Notes: a model not told the origin generated them from the sequence alone. 64,000 bases of DNA from Sphingobacteriales bacterium 16-39-50 (GCA_002257025.1 NCHA01000001.1:868001-932000), one strand, 5' to 3'. Counted from the first letter of the stretch, positions 11,401 through 21,200 are shown. Numbers and translations are program-made.

Positions 11401-11414
11401 TAGAAAAAAAGAAA

Positions 11415-11756
11415 TTATAAAATTTCGTCTGATAAACTTACCTCTTTATGGTTACTAAGTCTTGAACGAACTTTTTCCTTGTGTTTGTCAAGCTGCCTTC
11501 TGAGCGATTCCATTGCCTTATCTGTAGCCTCTTCAAAACTCTTACACTGCTCTTTTGCAAAGAGGTCATTCCCTGGAATCGCCAGTTTTATCTCTGTAAT
11601 CTTATTTGCTTCATCTTCTGTCTTCTCTAATCTGAGGTATACATCCCCGCCAATTACCTGATCATAAAACTGATCCAGCTTGTCTGCTTTCTTCTGTATA
11701 AAATCCAGCAATTTAATATCTGCTGTAAAATGGATTGATTGCACTCTGATTTTCAT
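11415..11756 (-). CDS. hpf: Ribosome hibernation-promoting factor, short HPF/RaiA family
   Basis: 113 aa. It binds the 30S decoding region and inactivates ribosomes in stationary phase. The first strand (MKIRVQSIHFTADIKLLDFIQKK) and the basic C-terminal helix region (AMESLRRQLDKHKEKVRSR) fit the short HPF fold. The C-terminal dimerisation domain of long HPF is absent. It follows the Xer recombinase gene by 94 nt. Its end is insulated by two terminators. Confidence 0.9.
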   Translation of the reverse strand: MKIRVQSIHFTADIKLLDFIQKKADKLDQFYDQVIGGDVYLRLEKTEDEANKITEIKLAIPGNDLFAKEQCKSFEEATDKAMESLRRQLDKHKEKVRSRLSNHKEVSLSDEIL

Positions 11757-11850
11757 ATTGCCTCCTTTTTGTTTATATAAAATTAAGATAATTGCCCCGG
11801 ATAAACGGGGATATTGTGTTATAGTTTGGTCAAATTATTTCATAATAAAG

Positions 11851-12732
11851 CTATGCTTTGGGATGTGCCTGTTTGTAAATAGCTTTCAACTTTTCTACCG
11901 AGTTATGGGTATAAACCTGCGTGGCCGCCAGACTGGAATGTCCGAGCAACTCCTTTATAGCATTTAAATCAGCTCCCCTATTTAATAGTGATGTTGCAAA
12001 ACTATGTCTCAAAATATGAGGACTTTTTTTATCGTGTGTTGAAACAGTAGACAAAACTGTTCGAACCGTTCGGTACACAAACTTTGGATAAACATCCCTT
12101 CCATTATCTGTAACGATCAAAGTCTTGCTTTTGTTATTAAAATTTTGACTTAATTTTTGAAAATTATAATCTGCAATCAGTTTTGCGAGAGAACTGTGAA
12201 CAGGTATAATCCGCTGTTTATTCCGCTTACCTAAAACCCTGATCTGCTGCTCATAAATATCAACGTCTTCATCTTTGAGTCCTACGAGTTCTGCAAGCCG
12301 TATACCTGTTCCATATAGCAGTTCGACAATCAGCCGATCCCGCAATCCTGAGAAACCATCAACGAAGTCAAATCCCCCATCTAAAAGCGTGTCCATCTTC
12401 TGCTCTGTTATAACTACCGGCAAACGTTTTGGGATCTTAGGCGCCCTAACCTGGGTCATTGGATTAGTTTTGATTAATTCATTCCTCTGTAGGAATCTAT
12501 AAAATGAACGAAGACTTGATATCTTGCGATTAATAGTTTTTGCTTCATTGCCCTGATCCATTAACGCCACCATCCAGCTTCGCACCTGCTGGTATGTCAC
12601 ATTTAATAGTTCTGATTCGGATAAGGCTGAAAAAACAAGGAATTGATTAAGGTCTTTCTGATAGGCTGTAACGGTAAGTGGAGAGAACCGTTTTTCAAAT
12701 TGCAGGTATTGTATGAATTGCTCTATAAACAT
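11851..12732 (-). CDS. xerC: Tyrosine recombinase, XerC/XerD type
   Basis: 293 aa, the size of chromosomal Xer proteins that resolve chromosome dimers at dif. The N-terminal SAM-like DNA-binding domain spans about residues 1-85. The catalytic residues are visible in GIRLAEL (Arg), HILRHSFAT (His, Arg), LGHSS (His) and the nucleophile in VYTHNS (Tyr). The start is taken at the ATG at 12732; the TTG just upstream is inside an inverted repeat. The gene directly follows rpsU and begins right after a 13-bp hairpin. XerC is assigned by neighbourhood; XerD cannot be excluded. Confidence 0.85.
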   Translation of the reverse strand: MFIEQFIQYLQFEKRFSPLTVTAYQKDLNQFLVFSALSESELLNVTYQQVRSWMVALMDQGNEAKTINRKISSLRSFYRFLQRNELIKTNPMTQVRAPKIPKRLPVVITEQKMDTLLDGGFDFVDGFSGLRDRLIVELLYGTGIRLAELVGLKDEDVDIYEQQIRVLGKRNKQRIIPVHSSLAKLIADYNFQKLSQNFNNKSKTLIVTDNGRDVYPKFVYRTVRTVLSTVSTHDKKSPHILRHSFATSLLNRGADLNAIKELLGHSSLAATQVYTHNSVEKLKAIYKQAHPKA

Positions 12733-12780
12733 CAAAAACTATTTGCATATCCAACGAATTGAATATACAAATAGTTTTTG
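12733..12780 (-). terminator. Long inverted repeat between rpsU and xerC
   Basis: Perfect 13-bp arms CAAAAACTATTTG (12733-12745) and CAAATAGTTTTTG (12768-12780) flank a 22-nt loop. On the minus strand it follows rpsU and ends directly against the xerC ATG. It could terminate rpsU mRNA with its T-rich 3' arm, or sequester the xerC initiation region. Confidence 0.65.
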
Positions 12781-12801
12781 AATATATCTAAAAAAGAAAA
12801 A

Positions 12802-12993
12802 TTAAACAGATTCGATGTTCAATCCTTGCTTATAAATAGCTTTCTTAACCTGAGTACGGCGGGTAATTGACTTCTTCTCGTATGCCTGACGGCTGCGAAG
12901 TTCTCTTAATACACCGGTCTTTTCGAATTTCTTTTTAAAGCGCTTAAGTGCTTTATCCAATGATTCGCCGTCTTTTACATTAATAATGATCAT
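12802..12993 (-). CDS. rpsU: 30S ribosomal protein S21
   Basis: 63 aa, basic, a platform protein of the small subunit near the anti-Shine-Dalgarno end of 16S rRNA. The start is the ATG at 12993 (MIIINVKDGESLDKALKR). A longer in-frame extension upstream would run through the promoter and is rejected. The sequence carries the S21 core FKKKFEKTGVLRELRSRQAYEK. The promoter element at 13021-13034 lies about 30 nt upstream. Confidence 0.95.
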   Translation of the reverse strand: MIIINVKDGESLDKALKRFKKKFEKTGVLRELRSRQAYEKKSITRRTQVKKAIYKQGLNIESV

Positions 12994-13020
12994 AATATAC
13001 AGATACCCCCTTTCGGTTTT

Positions 13021-13034
13021 GGACTGCAAATGTA
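13021..13034 (-). promoter_or_regulatory. rpsU promoter, extended TACATTTGCAGTCC
   Basis: A -7 box TACATTTG (13027-13034) is followed at once by GCAGTCC (13021-13027), the same block as in the tRNA-tuf and rpsT promoters. GGGGGT follows at 13005-13010. No clear -33 TTTG is seen at the right distance. Confidence 0.72.
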
Positions 13035-13165
13035 CAAAAAATATTGAAAAATGATATTTTAGAAAGTAAAAAAATAGTAGCTGCTGATTTAAAGAGAATA
13101 AGTATTTCCCAAAATAGTATTCAGGAAGGCAAATTAACAAAGCAAGATTGGTTAAGAATTAAACT

Positions 13166-15034
13166 CTATTTTGAAATTAACCTTGACAGATTAATTAGTT
13201 TGCTTTTCAGTTCAGTAGGATTAAATGGCTTTGACACATAATCATTTAATCCTGCAAGTTTAATTTTGTTATAAATATCGTTAGCGACAGAGGCAGTCAG
13301 AGCTATGATATAAGGAGATTCAGGCTTATCTTCATAAAATGAAATGATCTTTTTTGAAGATTCATAGCCATCCATTACAGGCATATGAATATCCATCAGA
13401 ATAATATCGTAAAATTTCTCCTTAGCCATTTCATATGCCTCTAATCCATTTAAAGCAAAGTCAGCTTTTACATCCCAGCTCGCTAAAAGCTTTTTCATTA
13501 ACAGGATATTCATTGCATTATCTTCTGCAACTAGAATATTTAGCCAGGTAATGTCTTCATTTGCAAGCACATTAGCTTCCATGAGTGAATTAACCGTCAC
13601 ATCAGCAGTACCGGCTCTTTTATACTTTATTTCAAACTTAAAGGTAGTCCCTAAACCAACTTCACTTTTTAATTCTATATGACTGTCGTGCAGATCCAGG
13701 AGCTGTTTGGTGATTGCCAGTCCAAGGCCGGAGCCCCCAAATTTTCGGGTAATATTACTGGATGCCTGAGTGAAAGGCTCAAAAATAGTTTCCTTCTGCT
13801 CTGCGCTTATCCCGATCCCTGTATCCTTTACTGTAAATGCTAGGGTAACATTTTCAGGGTCTGAATCAATAAGCTGTACTGAAAGTCCAATTTCACCCTT
13901 TGAGGTAAACTTGATTGCGTTTCCTACAAGATTGAATAATATCTGTAAAAGTCGGGTAGGATCTCCGATTACAGGAATATAACTTAAATTATCGTCCAGA
14001 TCCAGGCTGAATGACAGCCCCTTTTCATCCGCCTGATATTTCAGGCCACTATGTATCCGTCCAATCAGTTCAGCAGGATAAAAGCCAATCTTTTCCATCT
14101 CAAGTTTACCATAATCTAGCTTATTAAAGTCAAGAATGTCATTGATGAGAGCAAGGAGGCTTTCTGCTGAGAAATGAAGTACCTTTAAGTTTCCTGCCTG
14201 ATCCTCTCTCGGATTATCAGCAAGCAGCACATAGCTCATACCAATTACAGAATTTAATGGGGTCCTTAACTCATGCGACATAGTTGAAAGAAAATCCGAT
14301 TTAGCTTTTGAAGAATTTTCAGCCCTAGAAATTGCTTCCCTGAGCTGCTCATTTAACTCTTCCTCATCTTTCCGGGCTTTTTCCAATTGAGAAAGTGCGA
14401 GGTAAAATCCTGTTAGAAAATGATAGTTTATAAAGATCAGCTGAAAAAAATTAAACATCATCACTGCAATGAAGATGGGCTCACTTGCCTGCTGTCCACT
14501 TATGAAGGCAGCTGAATCATTTATACCATTTAGAGAAAAATAGAGTATAACAGGGAACAAAGAAAGCAGGGAATAAAAAATTCCCCAGCGGCCATTAAGA
14601 AAGTAAAAACTGATGGTACTTGAAAGTAAAATATATTGAACGGTGACAATGCTGATTGCATTAGCTACCAGAAAAATATTAGTCCATACCAACATATTGA
14701 TGATTGCAAGAACAATATGCGCTGAGGGCTTATAATCACTATATAGGATCAGCTGCCTAAGTCCATAGGTAATAGCCCCTGTCAAAATGACTATACGGAT
14801 CAATTGGAGCGGCGAGCCATTGATAGCATAAACAACCGTTAAAATCAGCCCGAAAACAAGCGTGAGATACATCATGTAGTACAGGATGTTTATTCTTGTT
14901 CTAACGATGGGATCGGTCACACCTCTCTGGGCGGACTCATTCAGGCTTTTGAAAAAGTTCAGGATGTTCATTCCATCGTGAAAATGCAGAAAATATTTTA
15001 AAAACGCACTTTCCGGGAAATGAAAATACTGCAT
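13166..15034 (-). CDS. Membrane hybrid histidine kinase with C-terminal receiver
   Basis: 622 aa. About six membrane spans lie within residues 50-210 with no recognisable periplasmic sensor domain. A short coiled coil follows, then HisKA with the phospho-acceptor His in FLSTMSHELRTPLNS. The HATPase has VGNAIKFTSKG (N box), KDTGIGIS (G1) and GGSGLGLAITK (G2). The receiver at about residues 490-620 has acidic AEDN, the phosphorylatable Asp in ILMDIHMPVMDG, and the switch Lys in VSKPF. There is no output domain, so it probably signals through a phosphorelay to an unlinked protein. Met22 (14971) is an equally good start. No partner gene is adjacent. Confidence 0.9.
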   Translation of the reverse strand: MQYFHFPESAFLKYFLHFHDGMNILNFFKSLNESAQRGVTDPIVRTRINILYYMMYLTLVFGLILTVVYAINGSPLQLIRIVILTGAITYGLRQLILYSDYKPSAHIVLAIINMLVWTNIFLVANAISIVTVQYILLSSTISFYFLNGRWGIFYSLLSLFPVILYFSLNGINDSAAFISGQQASEPIFIAVMMFNFFQLIFINYHFLTGFYLALSQLEKARKDEEELNEQLREAISRAENSSKAKSDFLSTMSHELRTPLNSVIGMSYVLLADNPREDQAGNLKVLHFSAESLLALINDILDFNKLDYGKLEMEKIGFYPAELIGRIHSGLKYQADEKGLSFSLDLDDNLSYIPVIGDPTRLLQILFNLVGNAIKFTSKGEIGLSVQLIDSDPENVTLAFTVKDTGIGISAEQKETIFEPFTQASSNITRKFGGSGLGLAITKQLLDLHDSHIELKSEVGLGTTFKFEIKYKRAGTADVTVNSLMEANVLANEDITWLNILVAEDNAMNILLMKKLLASWDVKADFALNGLEAYEMAKEKFYDIILMDIHMPVMDGYESSKKIISFYEDKPESPYIIALTASVANDIYNKIKLAGLNDYVSKPFNPTELKSKLINLSRLISK

Positions 15035-15122
15035 TTATTCGACAGGTTCAGAAAAGAAATATTCCTTACCTCAATAACCAGATTCAGGGCCAGTAATTTA
15101 GCTGACCCTGAATTCGGAAGTA

Positions 15123-16295
15123 CTATTTAAGAATCTCTCTGGCTATAACTATTTTCTGTATTTCGGAAGTCCCTTCTCCTATGGTACATAGTTTGGAATC
15201 CCTGTAAAATTTCTCAACCGGAAAATCTTTGGTATATCCATAACCCCCAAAAATTTGAACAGCTTCTGTTGCAGTTCTGACGCATACTTCAGATGCAAAA
15301 TATTTTGCCATTGCAGATTCCCGGGTAACATTTTTTCCACGATTTTTAAGATCAGCTGCCTGCATGATAAGCAATTCTGCTGCTTCAACCTCTGTGGCCA
15401 TATCAGCAATTTTAAATGAGATACCCTGAAAACTTGAAATTGGCTGACCGAATTGATAGCGTTCCTTTGAATAGGAAACCGCTGCCTGCAAAGCTCCTTT
15501 TGCCATGCCTAATGACAATGCTGCAATAGAAATCCTTCCACCATCAAGCACGTACATAGCCTGTTTAAAACCTTCACCTTCCTTACCCAGCAGATTTTCT
15601 TTCGGAACACGGCAATTATCAAATATGAGTTCGGTTGTTTCAGAAGCCCTCATTCCAAGCTTATTTTCTTTCTTACCATGTGTAAAACCGGGAGTTCCCT
15701 TCTCAATTACGAGTGCAGAAATTCCTCTAGAATCCCCCTTTTCTCCGGTTCTGACCATCACAACGGCGACATTTCCTGATTTACCATGTGTTATCCAGTT
15801 CTTGGAGCCATTTACGACATAATGATCCCCATCCAGAACGGCAGTTGTATTCATACCCATCGCATCTGAACCCGTATTGGCTTCAGTTAATCCCCATGCT
15901 CCTATCCATTTCGCAGTAGCCAGTTTCGGAAGCCAGCGAAGTTTTTGTTCATCATTGGCAAAGGCAAGAATATGTCCGGTGCATAAAGAATTATGTGCTG
16001 CTAGCGAAAGTCCGATCGACCCGCAGACTTTTGAAATTTCAGTTATGATACTTACATACTCGAAATAGCTTAATCCGGAACCTCCATATTCTTCAGGAAC
16101 AAGGACTCCCATCAATCCCAGTTCGCCTAATTTTTTGAAAGTTTCTACCGGAAAAGTTTGGGCTTCATCCCATTCCATGACATGCGGACGGATATGTTTT
16201 TCGGCAAAATCACGTACCATGGCAATGATCATCTGCTGATTTTCAGATAAACTGAAATTCATCCCGGCTGATTCGGGTGCTATAATTGATTGCAT
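15123..16295 (-). CDS. Acyl-CoA dehydrogenase
   Basis: 390 aa flavoenzyme that oxidises acyl-CoA to trans-2-enoyl-CoA and passes electrons to ETF. The FAD/substrate loops are visible: WGLTEANTGSD, NGSKNWITHG and FGGYGYTKDFPVEKFYRDSK. The C-terminal IGEGTSEIQKIVIAREIL is the ACAD signature. Length matches short/medium-chain and branched-chain members. Chain specificity cannot be read from the sequence. Start at 16295, or the Met12 start in GMNFSLSENQ. Confidence 0.92.
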   Translation of the reverse strand: MQSIIAPESAGMNFSLSENQQMIIAMVRDFAEKHIRPHVMEWDEAQTFPVETFKKLGELGLMGVLVPEEYGGSGLSYFEYVSIITEISKVCGSIGLSLAAHNSLCTGHILAFANDEQKLRWLPKLATAKWIGAWGLTEANTGSDAMGMNTTAVLDGDHYVVNGSKNWITHGKSGNVAVVMVRTGEKGDSRGISALVIEKGTPGFTHGKKENKLGMRASETTELIFDNCRVPKENLLGKEGEGFKQAMYVLDGGRISIAALSLGMAKGALQAAVSYSKERYQFGQPISSFQGISFKIADMATEVEAAELLIMQAADLKNRGKNVTRESAMAKYFASEVCVRTATEAVQIFGGYGYTKDFPVEKFYRDSKLCTIGEGTSEIQKIVIAREILK

Positions 16296-16432
16296 AAAAT
16301 AATTTGGTTAGTTTACAAGTATAGCAATTATAGTACCCCTTTCAGCCCTAAAAAAGTGAAAGAAGAACAGAACAAAGCGGTTCCCGGTTCAAATATTTGG
16401 GATATACAGCTATAATAGTACTTCCTCAGAAA

Positions 16433-16963
16433 TTATTTACAGGAAACCAATGTGATAATATTTTCGGAAACTAGTTCCAGTTTTTCCCTGGCATTAAGAA
16501 AATCAAGGCTGATCACAAATGCGTAGCCAGCAACCTCCCCCTTTAATTTTTGAACCAGACGTGTCGCAGCACTCACAGTTCCTCCTGTTGCAAGCAGATC
16601 GTCATGTATCAGCACTCTTTGCCCGGGATAGATTGCATCAGTATGTAATTCCAGAATTGCCGATCCATACTCAAGCTCACAGGGCTCCTCTACAATCTTG
16701 AAAGGCAGTTTACCTTTCTTTCTGATTGGCACAAAAGGAATGCCCAATCTGTTGGCAAGCATCAGCCCGAATAAAAAGCCCCTGCTTTCAATACCGGCAA
16801 TCACATCTATCTGAATACCATCCAGCCGGTTAACAAATTCATCAATTACTTCCCTGCAAAGACTGGCATCCTTTAATATCGGGGTTATGTCTTTAAAAAC
16901 AATACCGGGCTTTGGAAAATCGGCAATATCTCTTATAGAATTTTCGAGTTTAGTACTAATCAT
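16433..16963 (-). CDS. apt: Adenine phosphoribosyltransferase
   Basis: 176 aa. It converts adenine and PRPP to AMP in purine salvage. The PRPP-binding loop is VLIHDDLLATGGTV. The N-terminal DFPKPGIVFKDITP and the central IESRGFLFG segment are family hallmarks. It overlaps the upstream helix-hairpin-helix gene by 4 nt (ATGA), so the two are translationally coupled although their functions look unrelated. Confidence 0.96.
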   Translation of the reverse strand: MISTKLENSIRDIADFPKPGIVFKDITPILKDASLCREVIDEFVNRLDGIQIDVIAGIESRGFLFGLMLANRLGIPFVPIRKKGKLPFKIVEEPCELEYGSAILELHTDAIYPGQRVLIHDDLLATGGTVSAATRLVQKLKGEVAGYAFVISLDFLNAREKLELVSENIITLVSCK

Positions 16964-17889
16964 GGGCTTAAAACAATGTATGGCTCAATTTTACGGATAA
17001 TTTCCTCACTCAGTATCGCAATTTTCATTAAATCATCAATAGATTTAAATAATCCATGTTGGGATCGATACTGAATGATAGCATTCATCTGCTTATATGT
17101 CAAATAAGGATGCCTCCTGATTTCTTCAAAAGTAAAGGTATTCAGATTAATCTTGCTGATTAATTCCTGATTTACCTTTATCAAATCTTTTAACTGATCA
17201 TACTTGACAGAATCCATTCCATATACTTCCAGCAATTGTTCTTTCCGGTAAAAGCCCCCCAAACGCTTCCGGAAACGGATTATCCTGGAGGCAAATGCCG
17301 GACCTATCCCACGAACACTTTCAAGCTCAATTGAATCCGCTGAATTCAATTCAATAATGGGTGCAATATTGCGGAACTGAATGCCCTCCGGCTTATAATT
17401 TGCTTTGAAATTCTTTGAATCTTTTAGTGAAGTGGTACTGCTAATCCGAATAAAAGGTTCGAGCAATTTATATTGTTCAGGAGATATTGAATAAATATGC
17501 CTTAAATCCTCCTTTTTGAAAAACCTGCCACCTTTCAACTCGTAGTTTCGAATTACCCTGATCTGCTTAGCTGATAATCCAAGCTTTAGCCAGCGCTGAT
17601 CACTGAGACCGTTAGGATCAAATTCAAAATACACTGGCTTTACTAAACTAAGCTGCTGATCACTCCTGCCCTTCTTTTGTTCCCGTTCTCTCTTGGTAGC
17701 CGAGGCTCTGAACCGCTCTGCCTCAATCCTAAAACTCTCAAAATCATATTTCTCATCTTTAACAAATAAAGGATATAGATAAGGAATTATTAAAACAAGC
17801 CCCATCAGAATAAAGAGCACAAAAATTCCGTTTAACTCCTTTTTAGAAAAACTAAAGTATGACCTGAGCAGATTTTTGAAACGATACAT
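16960..17889 (-). CDS. Membrane-anchored ComEA-like helix-hairpin-helix protein
   Basis: 309 aa. One N-terminal membrane span (GIFVLFILMGLVLIIPYLYP, about 20-40) is followed by a basic linker and at least two helix-hairpin-helix units. The clearest is SADSIELESVRGIGPAFASR, with a second around NTFTFEEIRRHPYLTYKQMN. The family resembles ComEA, the periplasmic DNA receptor of natural transformation, but this larger multi-HhH form is a common uncharacterised Bacteroidota protein. It is translationally coupled to apt. An inverted repeat TAAAGCAAT / ATTGCTTTA (17907-17934) lies 18 nt upstream of the start. Confidence 0.82.
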   Translation of the reverse strand: MYRFKNLLRSYFSFSKKELNGIFVLFILMGLVLIIPYLYPLFVKDEKYDFESFRIEAERFRASATKREREQKKGRSDQQLSLVKPVYFEFDPNGLSDQRWLKLGLSAKQIRVIRNYELKGGRFFKKEDLRHIYSISPEQYKLLEPFIRISSTTSLKDSKNFKANYKPEGIQFRNIAPIIELNSADSIELESVRGIGPAFASRIIRFRKRLGGFYRKEQLLEVYGMDSVKYDQLKDLIKVNQELISKINLNTFTFEEIRRHPYLTYKQMNAIIQYRSQHGLFKSIDDLMKIAILSEEIIRKIEPYIVLSP

Positions 17890-18119
17890 GACCAGATTTA
17901 TATCATTAAAGCAATTTAGATCTGCATTGCTTTAGATTACCATGATGTTACTTAACGGTATTGGGGGATCATATAAGGCACAGATTTAACATAAAAGTAA
18001 TTCAAATATTTTGATTATCTAAGTCCGAATTCCAGATATTTGCAAAAAAAATCTGTTAATAAATAATTATATTGATGTTGAATTGAAATTCAAATCTGAA
18101 CAATCGCATCGGTTTTCAA

Positions 18120-19883
18120 ATGAAAATTATCACCAAAGAAGAATTTTCCAGAGCGACCAAACTCAACAAAATATACATGCCGGGATTGGCTTCCATTTTG
18201 ATGGAAGTAATGAAAATTAATGAGGTTAATAAGGTCTTTCAAAAAGCCGAGCATCTTAGCGGTATAAGCTTTATAGACAAAATACTGCAGGTTATTGGAA
18301 TAAAAGTTGAGTTTGATGAAAAAGATCTCAAAAATATACCCCAAAATGGCGCTTTTATTGCTATTGCTAATCACCCATACGGAGGAATTGAAGGACTTAT
18401 TTTATTGAAAATCATGTTCATGATGAGGCCGGATTCCAAACTCATGGCTAATTTTTTGTTGAAAAAAATTCCAAATCTAAGTGAGCACTTCATCGCTGTA
18501 AATCCTTTCGAAACAATAGAACATTCATCCAGTATTAGTGGTATCAAACAAAGCCTGGAATTGCTTCGTTCTGGTACACCAATAGGGATATTCCCGGCGG
18601 GCGAGGTTTCAACATTTAAGGCTGATACCCAGCAAATCACTGACAGGCAATGGCATCCGGTGGTTGGGAAATTAATTGCCAAAGCGAATGTGCCGGTTGT
18701 TCCAATTTATTTTCATGGCAATAACGGACTTCTTTTTAATCTTCTCAGTTTTATCCATCCCACTTTAAGAACTGCAAAATTACCCTCAGAGCTATTCAAT
18801 AAACGTGGGCACACCATCAGGCTAAGAATTGGAAAAGCAATCTTACCATCCGATCTGAATTATCAGCAAGACCCTTCAAAATTACTCGATCTCCTGCGGG
18901 CTAGAACTTATGCATTGGGTGCCGGACTTGAAAATCAACGAAACATATTTAACCCACGCAATATTTTCAAGGTAAAGAAAACACCACAATCCATTGTCCC
19001 GGCAATTGAAAATCAGAAACTTGAGAAAGAGGTAGAAAGCCTCGCTGAATATAAGATCTGGACAGAAAAGAATTATGAGATTTATATTTCCCCTTGTTCG
19101 ACTCTACCTAATATCATACAGGAAATTGGCAGACTCCGGGAAATTACTTTCAGAGAAGTTGGCGAAGGCACCAATAAGCCTACAGATTTAGATGAATACG
19201 ATATTTATTACAATCATCTATTTATCTGGGATAAAGAAAGCAAAATGATAGTTGGTGCCTATCGAATTGGAAAGGGAGATGAAATCTTTTATAGTTTCGG
19301 AAAAAGGGGTTTTTATCTGAATGAACTTTTTAAAATCAGGGAGGAATTTTATCCTGTTTTACAACAAAGTCTTGAATTAGGCAGATCCTGGATACGTAAA
19401 GAATATCAGCAAAAACCACTGCCCTTGTTCCTGCTCTGGAAGGGGATTTTGAAATACCTAGTCGAAAATCCGCAATATCGATACTTGATCGGACCAGTAA
19501 GTATAAGTAACAACTTTTCCAGGCTATCCAAATCGCTCATTGTTGATTTTATCATTAAAAATCACTTTGACCATGAATTGGCAGAATATGTAAGGCCCCG
19601 AAAAAAGTTTAAGCTTGATTTTTCAAAAATTGATAAAGAACTGCTGCTGGAATCACATGAATCACTTAAAAATCTGGATAGCCTGATCTCAGAGATTGAA
19701 AGCTCTCAAATGAAGGTTCCTGTATTGTTAAGGCAATATCTTGCCTTAAATGCGAAACTCATTAGTTTCAATATTGATCCTAAATTTTCTGACTGTCTGG
19801 ATGGGTTTTTAGTAGTAGATCTTAGGATGATTCCTGAAGAAATGCTGGAAAAACTGAGTAAAAATTTCGAAAAAGAAGGATAA
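18120..19883 (+). CDS. OlsF-type bifunctional aminolipid acyltransferase (PlsC-like + GNAT-like)
   Basis: 587 aa. The N-terminal half (about 60-280) is a lysophospholipid-acyltransferase-like domain with AIANHPYGGIEG and the FPAGEVS motif. The C-terminal half (about 310-560) resembles the GNAT/hemolysin-like N-acyltransferase of ornithine-lipid synthesis, with LREITFREVGEGTNK and LFIWDKESKMIVGAYRIG. This domain order is that of OlsF, which makes ornithine (or related glycine) lipids by N- then O-acylation. Such lipids replace phospholipids under phosphate limitation in some bacteria. It is divergently arranged from the HhH-apt pair. The amino-acid specificity is not readable. Confidence 0.78.
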   Translation: MKIITKEEFSRATKLNKIYMPGLASILMEVMKINEVNKVFQKAEHLSGISFIDKILQVIGIKVEFDEKDLKNIPQNGAFIAIANHPYGGIEGLILLKIMFMMRPDSKLMANFLLKKIPNLSEHFIAVNPFETIEHSSSISGIKQSLELLRSGTPIGIFPAGEVSTFKADTQQITDRQWHPVVGKLIAKANVPVVPIYFHGNNGLLFNLLSFIHPTLRTAKLPSELFNKRGHTIRLRIGKAILPSDLNYQQDPSKLLDLLRARTYALGAGLENQRNIFNPRNIFKVKKTPQSIVPAIENQKLEKEVESLAEYKIWTEKNYEIYISPCSTLPNIIQEIGRLREITFREVGEGTNKPTDLDEYDIYYNHLFIWDKESKMIVGAYRIGKGDEIFYSFGKRGFYLNELFKIREEFYPVLQQSLELGRSWIRKEYQQKPLPLFLLWKGILKYLVENPQYRYLIGPVSISNNFSRLSKSLIVDFIIKNHFDHELAEYVRPRKKFKLDFSKIDKELLLESHESLKNLDSLISEIESSQMKVPVLLRQYLALNAKLISFNIDPKFSDCLDGFLVVDLRMIPEEMLEKLSKNFEKEG

Positions 19884-19936
19884 GTATATTAATTTAACAT
19901 TATTTCTATGTAAATTTAATGTTAAGTAATTACTAA

Positions 19937-21148
19937 ATGAATTCCTTTGCTGCTAAATTAAGCTTAAAACTGCTCCTGATACTCTTCTTTAGTGTATCTT
20001 CTGTCAGGGTTTTGGCAAATAATTTCAGCTTTGAGTTCTACAGTGGAACCTTCAATTTCGAATTAGATCCCGGATCAGAAATTGATTTTTCAGGCTCTCT
20101 TTCTGCAACTGCAGTTCAGAATTTTTACGATAAATTAGACAAAAGTAAATATCATTCTATACTGAATTCATTGCTTGCTTATAAGGAAAAGCATCAGTTA
20201 AATGATTGGATCTATTATCAGCTAATCCGTAAAACAGCTCAGCAAATAAGTCCTAAAGCTGAAAATTATCATCGATATACGCTGTATAAATGGTTTCTAC
20301 TAAGCAAATCAGGCTATGATGCCAGGCTGTCCATTGGAAACAACCGTATTATATTCTATGTAAGAAACGATGAAAACATTAATGATATTCCCTTTTTTAG
20401 CATAGAAGGTAATAAGTATATGTGCCTCAATTACCATGATTATGGCAAAATTGATTTCGAAAAAGACAAGGTTTACCCTGTAAATGTGGATATTCCGGAA
20501 GCAAAAAATGCATTCTCCTATAAAGTAACCCGTATGCCCGACTTCAAGCCGGAATCTTATAATGAAAAAGAAATTCAATTCAGCTACCGATCCAGGCCCT
20601 ATCACTTCCAGGTTAAATTAAACTCTGAAGTTGAAAACATCTTTAAAAATTACCCTGGAGTTGATTTTGAGTCTTATTTTAATATCCCATTAAGCCGTGA
20701 AACCTACCACTCCCTGATCCCGATATTGAGAAAAAATATTGAAAGAATGAATCAGAAAAAAGGAGTTGATTATCTGATGCGTTTCACAAGGTATGCTTTT
20801 CTATACCAGACAGATGAGAACAATTTTGGAAAAGAGAAACGTCTTTCACCTGAACAAACCTTGTTCTCAAAGTATAGTGATTGTGATGATCGTGCTGCCC
20901 TTTTCTTCTACCTTGTTAAGGAAATATATAACCTTCCTATGATTGCATTACTGTATCCTACGCATATCAGCATGGCGGTGCAGTTCGAAAAAGCACAGGG
21001 GAAATCAATTATCTATAAAGGTCAGAAATATTCAGTTTGCGAGCCTACCCCACAGAACAGGGATTTAAAGATCGGACAAATTGCTGCAAATCTGGAAGGT
21101 CTGGATTACAAGGTTGTCTATCAGTATAATCCTTCGGAAGGTAAATAA
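19937..21148 (+). CDS. Exported transglutaminase-like protein
   Basis: 403 aa. Signal peptide with hydrophobic core LKLLLILFFSVSSV, cleaved near VLAN. The C-terminal third has a probable Cys-His-acid catalytic set: Cys in KYSDCDDRAALFF, His in PTHISMAVQF and an acidic residue in SVCEPTPQN, as in the transglutaminase-like cysteine peptidase fold. The N-terminal region is unassigned. It follows the OlsF-like gene by 53 nt, a gap that carries the inverted repeat TTTAACATTA / TAATGTTAA. Substrate unknown. Confidence 0.65.
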   Translation: MNSFAAKLSLKLLLILFFSVSSVRVLANNFSFEFYSGTFNFELDPGSEIDFSGSLSATAVQNFYDKLDKSKYHSILNSLLAYKEKHQLNDWIYYQLIRKTAQQISPKAENYHRYTLYKWFLLSKSGYDARLSIGNNRIIFYVRNDENINDIPFFSIEGNKYMCLNYHDYGKIDFEKDKVYPVNVDIPEAKNAFSYKVTRMPDFKPESYNEKEIQFSYRSRPYHFQVKLNSEVENIFKNYPGVDFESYFNIPLSRETYHSLIPILRKNIERMNQKKGVDYLMRFTRYAFLYQTDENNFGKEKRLSPEQTLFSKYSDCDDRAALFFYLVKEIYNLPMIALLYPTHISMAVQFEKAQGKSIIYKGQKYSVCEPTPQNRDLKIGQIAANLEGLDYKVVYQYNPSEGK

Positions 21149-21169
21149 TAGAACAGAAATTATCTAAAT

Positions 21170-21200
21170 AAAAAATACCCGCCATAGGCAGGTATTTTTT
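21170..21200. terminator. Bidirectional terminator
   Basis: Stem AAAAAATACC / GGTATTTTTT with an 11-nt loop lies between convergent genes ending at 21148 (+) and 21224 (-). It has T-runs on both strands. Confidence 0.85.

Noticed and set aside
11851..12732. Phage or integrative-element integrase
   Set aside because: Length, lack of adjacent att sites or phage genes, and position in a core gene block fit a chromosomal Xer protein.
12994..13140. 49-residue extension of S21
   Set aside because: It would run through the rpsU promoter; S21 is normally about 60-70 residues.
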